The translations under genes and the position numbers were made by a program. A DNA stretch of 64,000 nt from Tridacna crocea (Eukaryota > Mollusca > Bivalvia > Cardiida > Cardiidae): positions 3,541,501 through 3,605,500 of the forward strand of contig OX031065.1 in assembly GCA_943736015.1 (NCBI GenBank), given 5' to 3'. The stretch's first letter is position 1, and the number at the start of each line of letters is the position of its first letter. Positions 50,601-62,600 of this stretch are shown here, piece after piece. The notes beneath the pieces were generated by a model that saw nothing but the letters and a program-made list of their open reading frames with translations, was not told the origin of the DNA and searched no databases.

Positions 50601-53600
50601 TGTCTGATCTTGATCAATCAACCTGCCTGCAAACCTGACAAAAACTGTACTAAGCACTCTTCGGGCCACATTAACTCTTTACCACATGAGAAAAATTTAG
50701 ACTGGTCCAAATTGAAAGCATTTGCAGACGACAAAATAAAGGTGACTGAAAAAATGAAATTTGGTCTGGGAAGGGTAGAAAACACTGTGGGAAAAGGACA
50801 AAATGCTGGTTACCAGCATTTTCTCCTTTTCCCACAGTGTTTTCAAAAAGCTTCTTTCTCAAGGGTGTCAAAAGTAGGGATTGTCTGGTAATTGGTTAAA
50901 AATTACAACATCTTTCTCCTTAACTCTTTACCAAACAACAATTTTGGACTAGTCCAAATTGAAAGCACTTCCAGACGACAAAATAAATTGTGATCAAAAA
51001 TTTAATTTTGATTTTGGAAAGGTAGAAAATATTGTGGGAAAAGGAGAAAATGCTGGTTACTAGCATTTTTTCCTTTTCCCACAATGTTTTCAAAAGCTTT
51101 CCTTCTCAAGGTCGTTAAAAGTCGGTATTGTGTGGTAAAGAGTTAATCTGTATTTTTTTCTTTTAACTCTTTTCCCAAACGACTAATTTTCGACTCTTCC
51201 AAACTCAAAGAGTTTGCAGACGACAATTTCAAATTTGATAAAAATGGCAGACAGTTCTCTAAATGGGTAGAAAACACTGTGGGAAAAGGAGAAATTGCTT
51301 ATTACGAGCAATTTCTCCTTTTCCCACAGTTTTTTCAAAAGACTTGTACTGCAGACACGTAAAAACAAGGGCTTGTTTGGGAAAGGGTTTAAAGGGGTTA
51401 TTTTTCACCGCTTTATGTTCCATTTTAGTTCCAATGAATGCAAATATTGCATGTAGAAATTACCACCGACTAATGCAAAATCAAAAAAAAAAACATTATC
51501 TGAAAAAATATCCGTCACATTAACTTCCTTTGCCACACACTGTGCCATGTTACAACAACCCTCAGGAAAGCCTTCTGAAAACATTGTGTGATAGGAAAAA
51601 GATGTTTACCAGCATTTTCTCCCTATCCTACAGTATTTTCTATCCTTCAAATGATAATTCTTACTGTTAAGCTGCATTTTATAATGCCATCTGCAAGTTC
51701 TTTCATTTCGGACAAATCTAAGATTTCATCTCCTGGTGAAGAGTTAACCCTTTACCAGACGACAAAAATTTTAGCCTTGTCCAAATTGAAAGCACTTGCA
51801 GACGACAATTTTAGTGTGGCTAAAATGGTGTAATTTTTCTTTGATAGAGTAGAAAACATTGTGGGAAAAGAAGAAAATGCTGTTAACCAGCATTTTCTTC
51901 TTTTCCCACAATGTTTTCAAAAGGCTTCTTTTCCAGGAGCATCAAAAGTCGTCATTGTGTGGTAAAGGATTAAAATGCATGTTATTTGATGCTAAAATAG
52001 TGCATGGCTGTTGCACTTTTTTTCTTAAAATGAGGGTTTTGATAAAATTACAAACTGAGTTTCTTCACCCCGGCTTAGAAATTTCATTTATTCATAGAAA
52101 TTAGATTCATTTAACTTTAACATTAATCCTTGGCCATGTATTGCCCACAGGAATAAGGCTTTTGAAAACATTATGGGAAAAGGTGAAAATGCTGGTTACC
52201 AGCACTTTCTCCATTTCCAACAATGTTTTATACCCTGAAGAAACAAATTCCATTATTTTAGCCTCACTGAATTCGTCAACTGCTAATATTTTCAATTTGG
52301 ACAAGTCTGAAATTTTGATGTCTAGTAAAGAGTTCACTTTAATACCAGACAACTAATTTTTTAGACTTGTCCAAATTGAAAGCCATTACAGAAAACAAAT
52401 TAAGCTTAACTGAAATGAAGTAAATTGTCTTGGAAAAGGTGGAAAACATGGTGGGAAAAGGAGAAAATGCTGGTTACCAACATTTTCTCCTATTCACACA
52501 TTGCTTTTAAATGCCCTCTGGTTAGGGTTGATAAAACTCAAGATTGTCCGGAAAAGGTTCACTTGACGATTAACCCTTTACCACACAATGACGCCTTTTG
52601 ACGACCTTAAGTAAGAAGCCTTTTGAAAACATTGTGGGAAAAGGAGAAAATGCTGGTAACCAGCATTTTCTCCTTTTCCCACAATGTTTTCTATCTTATC
52701 AAAGAAGGGTCATTTCATGTGAGCCACATTGAAACTGTTATCAGCGAATGCTTTCCATTCGGACAGGTCTAAATTCCTGTTGTGTGGTAAAGGGTTAAAC
52801 CTTTACCAGATGTCAAAATTTTAGGCTTATCCAAATTATAAGCATTTGCAGATGACAATTTCAATGTGGCTCAAATGGTGCAAATTTTCTTTGATAGGGT
52901 AGAAAACATTGTGGGAAAAGGAGAAAATGCAGGTTTTGGCATTTTCTTCTTTTCCCACAAATTTTTTCAAAAGGCTTCTTTTCCAGGAGCATCAAAAGTC
53001 TGCATTGTTTGGTAAAGGACCAAACAGACTGACTACCTCTAGCTGCTTCTTCAAACTGCCAATCTCTGACTTCTGCGCTTCAATTTTGGCTTCCAAACTT
53101 CCTCGGTCTTGGGCCAAAGAGGCACCTGTAACAATTAACAGAAAAAAAACAGTTCTACAAAATAATGGCTTGTATACAAGATTTAGAATGAATAGCGTTT
53201 TAAGGCCCGTCGACAACTTAGGTCATTTTGGGCGCACTTACTTAGTAAACAATAATCCGAGGTGAAAATAACATAGATGTGCAACAACATACCGTAAGAC
53301 AAACAGGATAAATGAGGAATGGACGAAACACAAAATGATGCCCCTTTTGTCGCTTTTTATGACATGCATGCCGTCACTTTTGTTCCGCCAGATGAAATGG
53401 CAGATGTGACGATCGCGGGACTGCAGTGGTTTATTCTTATACCCCCGATTAAACCACACGGGGTACCACAGGCTAATTGATTCCCATTCCAAACCCTATT
53501 TACATCGAGGAAAAAAATATAGGATTTGGAATAGGAACTACCCAGCCTGCTGCAATCCTACGAATTACAAGGAAAGCAGCCATTTGTCTCTAATTTCAGT

Positions 53601-56600
53601 CGCCTTCTACGACATGTCATAGAGAAAGGCCCAGGTCCATACAGTAAAAAAACCGCGGGATCCCACGGGGATGTATACAAGATTTAATTCATCAATATGG
53701 TAAAAGTCTTGGACAACTACTTTTTCTTTCAAATGGTGCAAAGACCTTGGCGGACTGTCATATAGGCTGACACTCGAGTCAGAGGCCGACAGCCCTTTTT
53801 GAGGATAGAGGGCAAAGGTCTTGAGATGCACTGGGTTTAAAGCATTTAACCCTTTCCCAAACAAGCCCTGGTTTTTACATGTCTGCAGTAAAAGTCTTTT
53901 GAAAACACTGTGGGAAAAGGAGAAATTGCTCCTTTTCCCACAGTGTTTTCTACCTTTTTTGAGAACTTTCTGGCATTTTCTCCGAATCTAAAATTGTTGT
54001 CTGCAAACTGTTTTGGTTTGGAAGAGTCCAAAATTTGTCATTTGGGAAAGGGTTAAAAACCTTTTCAACAGCTTTCCTAGCCTTCCTAGCTGAAATTTTT
54101 CATGTATTGCAGATCTTCTGAGTTCTAATATTGATCATGCTTTTATCAGCTGGGTTTCAGTTTATAGCCGAGGGGAAAAAAATTCCAGCAGGGAGCTTTG
54201 GGAGACGGCATAGGCCACTGATGGGGTCAAGGGTTAATAACCTGTTTCCTGGGACCAAACATGAAGCCATGTTAAATGTGGCACAAATCATGGTTCTTGT
54301 TTTCAAAAAGGTATAAACATTGTTGGAAAAGTAGAAAATGCTGGTCACTACCATTTTCTCCTTTTCCAATACTGTTTTCAAAAGCATCATTCTGCAGTAT
54401 CCTTAGAACATTAGATATTGTCCTACAGGGTTAACTCTTTAGCAAACAACAAAATTTAAGACTGGTCCAAATTGAAAGCATTTGCAGACGACAAAATAAA
54501 TTTGATTACAGGGTTGAAATTTGTTTTACGAAGAGAAGAAAATATTGAGGGAAAAGGAGAAAATGCTGGTTACCAGCATTTTCTCCTTTTCCCAAAATAT
54601 TTTCAGAAGGCTTCTTTCACAGGGCTGTTAAAAGTCGGAAATTGTGTGGTAAAGGGTTAAAGATGAAATATGATCATATTACATACCCTGATGAGCAAGT
54701 TCCTGTTCCCAGAGTTTACGTTCTGATCTAAGACCTTCTATCACCGACTCCTGTCCGTGGACCTGGGACTTCAGCTTAATGTTGTCCTGAAATTACATTC
54801 AAATTCATACCGGTGGTCAATGCATTGTATTCAGTGGCCACCTTTGTCAACCCATTAACTTGTAACCAAACCACAAATTTTAAACTTGTCTAAATACAAA
54901 GAAATTGCATACGACAAATTAAAGGTGGTGAACATGACACAACCTTTCCTTGATGGAGCAGAAAACATTGTGGGAAAATGAGACAATGCTGGTTAACAGC
55001 ATTTTTTTCTTTTCTCACAAAGTCTTCAAAAGGCTTCTTTTTCATGGTCGTTAAAAGTCCAGATTGTCTGGTAAAGAGTTAAACAACAAATTTTTCGACT
55101 GGTCCAAATTGTAAGCATTTGCACACGACAAAATTAAAACGACTCAAAAACTGAAATTTGTTCTGGGGAAGGTGGAAAACAAGGTGGGAAACAGAGAAAA
55201 TGTTAAATAATATCATTTTCTCCTTTTTGCCCTATGTTTTCAAAAGGCTTCTTTAACTCTTTACCAAACAATAAAAATGTTAGACTAGTCTAAATGCAAA
55301 GCATTTGCAAACAACAAAAATAAATGTGAAAAAAAAAAATTGAAATTTGATTTGGGAAGGGCAGAAAACATTGTGGGACAAGGGGAAAATGCTGGTCACC
55401 AACATCTCCTCCTTTTCGCCAAAATGTTTCCAAAAGGTTTCTTTAACAGTCGTAAAAATTCGGGGATCACTTAGTACAGAGGTAACTATCGCAATGACCC
55501 CAAAATAGGTGTTTGAAAACATTTTGGAAAAAAGAAGAAAATGCTGGAAACTAACATTTTCTCTTTTTCCAATAACATTTTCTACTCTTAGACAAAGATT
55601 AAGAAATCTATAGTTGAGGTTCAAAAAAGCAGTTCACATTTATATCAAAAAAAAAAAGACAATATAAAACAGATTGGCCTAAATGTACCAAGAACCATTT
55701 CTCAAAGTCAATTGACAAAACATCATGTGTCAGGAAAACCTGTCCTTCTTCTCAAAAATCTGGAGCACAAATTAACCCTTTCCTAAACAAGCCCTTGTTT
55801 TTATGTGTCTGCAATAAAAGTCTTTCAAAAACACTGTGGGAAAAGGAGAAATTGCTCGTAACAAGCAATTTCTCCTCTTCCCTCAGTATTTTCTACCCTT
55901 TTGAGAACTTTCTGCCATTTTCTCCAAATTTAAAATTGTCATCTGCAAACTCTTTTGGTTTGGAAGAGTCCAAAATTTGTTGTTTGGAAAAGGGTTAAAC
56001 CTGTTGTTATTGAACAACACCAGGTTTTCACTACCCTTGGATTGAAAGCTTTTGAAAACAATGTGGGAAAAGTAGAAAATGCTGGTAATTTTGGTTTCTT
56101 TCCTATCATAGAGCTGGAGTTAATTTGTACCAATTTGAATTTGTCGTTTGCAGACCTTTTTCAGAATTTGAAAGCATCTAAAATTTATCATTTGGGAAAG
56201 TTTGGGAAAGATGGAAATCGGGAAAAACTTATAACCCTTTACCATATAGGTTAATGGCTTTAAAGAGGAAGGCTGTTCGCAACATTGTGAGAAATGGAGA
56301 AAATGAAGGTTATCAGCACTTCCCACAAAGATTTTTAAACCTAATATATTGTCATAAATATGCAGCACTGATTAGTAACATTCTTAACTTTGCCATATTA
56401 TGATCTGAAGATTTAACTCTTTACCAAATGACAAAATTTTAGTCTTGTCCAAATTGAAAGCATTTGCAGACGACAAAATAAATGTGACTAAAACATTAAA
56501 ACTTGACTTTAGAAGAGTTTAAAACATAGTGAGAAAAGGAGAAAATGCTGGTTACCAGCATTTTCTCCTTTTCTCACAATGTTTTCAAAAGGCTTCTTCC

Positions 56601-59600
56601 TCTGGGTTGTAAATATCAGGGATTTGTTTGGTTAAAAGTTAACAAGCTTGAGAAAAAGTCTTTTGAAAAAAATGAGGAAAATGGAGAAAAACGCTGGTAA
56701 CCAGAGTTTTCTCCTTTTTCCACCATGTTTTCTACCCTTTCAAAGGCAAAAATCAGTTTTTGGGTTACTGTGGGTTTGTCATCCGTGAATGCTTTCAATT
56801 GCATTCAGTCTACAATTTTGTCTTGTAAAGGATGGGAAAAAATAATTATATGAGATTATGGGAAATGCAGAGCTGTCTAATTCCGCTTGAATTTGTCCAA
56901 TTTCTAAATAGGGTGTTTTCGTTTGAAAAAATGAGATTACATGAAATCATGATCAAAATCCAATAAAAATCACTGTCAACTTTTTACTCCAAGACAAAAT
57001 TTTGGTTTCAACCAAATTCAAAGCATTTGCAGACAACAAAATACAAATGTGGCTCAATTGATGATTTTTGTCTCAGGAAGGTTGGTTGGTTGTATTGAGG
57101 TTTAACGGCACTTTAACAGCTGAGGTCATATCATGGCAATCGGTGACGCACACCAGTACCAACACAACTTTCTTTCTAAAGCCACAGACTACTTTTCTCA
57201 CTTGCTTCAGCAGAGGTGAGAGGCAAAATTACGTCGAAAGAAAATTCGTCTCAACCAAGACCTGGTATCAATCTCACAACCACCAGGTCATGAGTCCGAC
57301 ACACTCACCAGAGCCACCAGGGCGGGCTTCTCCAGAAGGGTATAAAACATTATATGAAATGGGGAAAATGCTGGTTGCTTGCATTTTCTTCTTTTTAAAC
57401 AATGTTTTCTCTTTCAGGTTTATCAAAACTTGTAGCCAAACAGAATTCTACGCTTGACCGCATCAGGGGTATTTTACGGGGGCAAATAAAAAACGGCTTG
57501 AACAAGTGGCTTCTTTAAAAAAGAAGCCAGGAGAGGTCGACATCATTTTTTTCTAATACTTTTTATGCTTTTAGGTTAAATATATCTAGGTACATGTAAA
57601 GAAACAAGCAAGACAATAAACGGGTAGTTGAAATCTGTTCAGTTGTAAATACACATTCATCAAAGTGGATGGCAAAAACAGGATTCCGTACTCATCCGTC
57701 CTTGTAATTTATGTAAGTCACACGACCTTCTTCCCGCGTTTTAAGGTCACCGCTGTGTTCGTTTCTATTTTTAACGAAATTCTTTTTTCTTTTTCTTCTT
57801 TTTGTTAAGATTTAAGATTGTAATACAAAATCAAAATTGTTGGAAAAGGAATATCTAATTAAATCCCTAGAATTTTGTTGAAATTCGTGATATAGAAACA
57901 AACCACGTCTATTTCCTATTTCAGTTTTTAGACTTCGATTTCTTTATAAAATCATGACCAAACAGACTGTGTATCGTAACAATTCCCCTACAAAGATTGG
58001 ATATAGACAGCAATTTCTGAGGCAGTCTGCCTTTTAAACTCAACACTGTTGGAGAGGTCTGATGACCTCTCCAATGAAGGAATTGTTCAAGAATAGTCTG
58101 CTGTTTGTGTGATTGTGTGACAAAGGGCTATAACTCTTTCCCATATGACCAAATATTGACCTGTAAAATATAACACTTTTTGTAGACGGCAGATCAAATA
58201 TGGCAAAATGACAGTGTTATATAATAAAAGAGTAGAAAACATTGACAGGAATGGAGAAAGTGAACAAGAGGAGACAAGGAAGTGATCTAATTGGAACAGT
58301 ATCTGTCAACCTGTTTTAAAATCTCTAGCTGTACCATTCTTTTTCGGGCCTCTTCCACGTCTGCTTCCAGGGTATTCACTCGTTCCTGTAAAATAAATCG
58401 GCATAATATTGGACCCTTCTTATTGCAGGGTTTGATCAGGTAAGAGGCCCGTGCTCAACCACTGCACGACTGTCTCCCAATAGTTGTCTTGTGACAAGAT
58501 AAACCCATCTTGATATCTTTAACCCATTACCAGACAATCCCTACTTTTGATGACCCTGAAAAGAAGCCTATAGAAAATATTGTGGGGAAAAGGAGAAAAT
58601 GCTGGTAACCAGCCTCCTTTTCCCACAATGTTTTTTTAACCAGCTGGAAACAGCGTTTAATTTTTGAGTAACGTTTATTTTGTTGTCTGCAATTGCTTTA
58701 GATCTGGAAAAACCTAAAATTTGTCGTTTGGTAAAGAGTTAACCCATTACCACACAATCCCTACTTTTCTAGACCCTGAGAAAGAAGCCTTTAGTAAACA
58801 AATTTCAAATTTTCAGGCACTTTTATTTTGTCATCTGCAACTGCTTTCGATTTGGACAAGCAAATTTTTTTGTCGTTTGGTCACAAATTAATGCTTTACC
58901 AACGACAAAATCCCCAGTTTTTAACCAGCCAGAAAAAGAAGACATAAAAATAAGGTGGGAAAAGGAGAAAGTGCTGGTTACCAGTATTTTTTTTCCCCAC
59001 AATGCTCTCATACTCTTGTAAACTCAAATTCCATCATTTGCACTACAGCTAATTTTTCATCTGCAAAATTAATGCTCTCAGTCTAGCCCAGTCTGATACG
59101 GTAAACCAGGAAATAGTTTGGCGTATTTTTGTCGCTAGGTAAAGAGTTAATTCTTTCCCAAACAAGCCCCGATTTTTACGTGTCTGCAGTAAAAAGTCTT
59201 TTGAAAACACAGTGGGAAAAGGAGAAATTGCTCGGTATGAGCAATTTCTCCTTTTCCCACAGTGTTTTCTACCCTTTTCGAGAACTTTCTACCATTTTCT
59301 CCAAATCTAAAATTGTCGTCTGCAAACTCTTTCGGCTTGGAAGAGTCCAAAATTTGTCGTTTGGGAAAGGGTTAATTATCTGTCTATCAAGAATTGTCTA
59401 TTGGAACATTTCCCTGAGAAATCTATTTCAAAAAAAATTTTTTTTCAAATGGTTGATAAGTTTTCAATTCCGATTTTTAGATGATTTTGAAATGAAATGA
59501 CAGGAAACTAATTTGACTGTATGTCTAAAAATAGCTAACAATTCCTTATTTTTACACCCCAAAAATTTTTCTTAAAATTTTGAAGAACAAAGAGAAAACA

Positions 59601-62600
59601 CTAGTAACCAGCATCTTTCCCTTTTCCAAAATGTTTTCTAGCATTTCATAGATAAATACTATCATTTGTCTCATTTATCTTCAACAAATGCAATCGATTA
59701 AATTACTAAGAATCTAAAAATTTGTTGTATGGTTATAGGAGTTAAAATATAGATACAGATCATATTTCGTGCCAACCTTGGCAGAAACCTTTTGCCATAA
59801 TGTTTTAAAAAATTGTCTACTTTGACAACCGAAATTGTCTAAAGGACATTTTTTTTCTTTCAAAAAAATCTTGAAACAACCTACAGCACCCTATCTGAAA
59901 AAAGCTCTACCAAATACCATCCACTCATGTCAATAAATCCACCTCGACATTTAATTACCTTTCCTATCAAGAAATGCAATCCAGATTTGTTCCCTGGAAA
60001 ATCTATTTCACATATTTTTTCAAATGGCTGACAGGTTTTCAATTCTGATTTTCTCAGGAAATGACCGGAAACTAATTAGGACCTTTCAAGGCTCAAATGT
60101 CTAAAAATATCTTATTCTGAAGCTTGCCATAACATAGATTTTTACACTAACTCAGGACATTGTTTAATTAGCACAATTACCCTGCAGCTCAGATTGTATT
60201 TTATAAAGATAAAAAAAAAATATCAATATTGATTCAGGTTTAATCATAACAACATTAGACTTTTACACACTAATTCAGAACATTCTTTAATTAGCACAAT
60301 GACCTCGCAGCAACAGATTTTATCTTTTAAAGACAAAAATATGGATTATGAACATAGATTCAAGTGTAATTATCTCATTACCAAACAACAAAATTTTTGA
60401 CTCCGACAACTTCGAAGCATTTGCAGATGACAAAAAAAAACAAGATTTAAACTAAATCAGGACATTCTCTAACAAGCACAGTGACCTTGCAACAACAGAT
60501 TATTTCATACAGACAAAAACATAGAGCATCGATAAAGATTCAAGTAATTATGTCATTACCAAATGACAAAATTTTGGACTCCTCCAAACTGAAAACATTT
60601 GAAGACGCCAAAAGTGAATATGGCTCAAATTTTGATTTCTATCTTTGAAAAGGTAGAACAACATTTTGGGAAAGGAGAAAATGCTGGCTACCAAAATTGC
60701 ACTTTCTCTTTTACTCACTATGTTTTCAAAAGCTCTGTTTTACATGGTTGCTAAAAGTGGGGATCGTGTGGTAAAGGATTAATCTTCAAGAGCAATTTTT
60801 CTCCACTTGCCACAACAACAGTTTCATGAATTGTACACTGCAGCCTTGGGCAAGAACTAAATAATTAAGTTGTTACCAAATGAAACTGTATTTAACCCTT
60901 CACCACACATTTCTATGTTTTAATTCTAGGTAAAAGAGGGCTTTTGAAAACATTGTGGGAAAAGAAGAAAATGCTGGTAAGCAGTAAATGCTGGTAACCA
61001 GTATTTTCTCCTTTTCTCACAATGTTTTCTACACCATGAAAAGCAGATTTCATGTTTTGAGATTCATGCAATATGTCGTCTGCGAATGCTTTCAATTTGG
61101 ATAGGCCTAAGATTTTATCGTTTGGTAAAGAGTTAAATGACCCTGTGAAAGAATCATTTTGGAAACATTGTAAGAAAAGGAGAAAATGCTGGTTACCAGC
61201 ATTTTCTCCTTTTTTCCACAACGCTTTTTACCCAGTTGAAAAAAGTTAAGATCATTAATTTGTAATTTGTACTACAGCTTAACTTGTATGCGGATGCTCT
61301 AAATTTTAAATGGTCTATAATTTGTTTTATTAATTAACTATTGGATATATAGAAGTTATACAAGGAAACCGGTCCACTCGATACCAGTCACATTTCTGAT
61401 TTCGTACAGTACACAGGTTGTGACCCCGGCTTAATAATACTTGACCTCCGATCAATACAGTTGACCTCGTATCAATATTGATGACCCGCGACCAATACAG
61501 AAATCCTTGAACGTGATTGGTCAAAAGCTCAGTGGCGTGAGTGTCTGCGCTTACTTTTAGCCAATAACGTTCCATGAGGCAGCAAAGTAAACGTAACCCA
61601 AAATTTGATATTTGTTTCCAGCAGGGTAGAAAACATTGTGGGAAAAGGAGAAAATGCTGGTTACCAGCATTTTCTCCTTTTCCCACAATGTTTTCAGAAG
61701 GCCTCTTTTTCAGGGTTGTAAAAACCAGAGGTTGTTTGGTAAAGCATTAATTAATAAAACTGTCATTAATCAAGTGATTTCATATTGGCCCAGTTACAGG
61801 TCCTCGGTCAGCCGTATTGACCCTCGGCCTTCGGCCTCGGGCCAATACGGCTAACCTCGGACCTGTAACTGGGCCAATACGAAATCACTTGATTAATAAC
61901 ATTATAATATAGATAATTCTGGAACCAACTACACCAGATATATATGGAACAAGAAATATCTTTGAAAAAGACAGACAACCTAAGACCTACTGGAACATGA
62001 ATAAATATGGAAAAACTTCATAATTTGACAGTTGCATGATAATTTTCTCCATGTGCAGTAATGTTTTTGTGTTATTTATGCTGATTCAAAGATTTTGCAG
62101 TCATAGTTTCTATTCTTTTCTACATTATCAAAGGTAGGAAATGTCAGAAGGTTAGCTAACCAGGTTTTCTTCAATCTTGCTATTGAAGTCAAGAAGAATT
62201 ATCTTGCAAATAGCACATCCCTTCGTTTGTATATGAGCCATGCTCTCATAAAAGGGGGCATAATGCATCTCCGTGATGCGGGATATATAAAAAAATAAAC
62301 AGAAAAACAAAGCATAAAAACTCACCCTATATTGTGATGTTTGTTCTTGTTTGGACTTGGCTAATTCAGTTATTCTGCCCTTTTGTTCTTTTACAACCTG
62401 CAAAAAAAATAAGAGTTAGATAGGTTGATTGATTGATTAAATAGTGGATTGATTAAATGGTGGATAGATTAACGCTTTCCCAAACAATCCCTGGTTTTTA
62501 CCGGTCTGGAATAGTAGCCTTTTGAAAACATTGTGGGAAAATTAGAAAATGCTGTTAACCAGCATTTTCTCCTTTTCGCACAATGTTTTCTACCCTATCA

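Noticed and set aside
53238-53492. 84-codon frame
   Set aside because: Lies within the 0.5-kb insertion with a target duplication and shows no domain.
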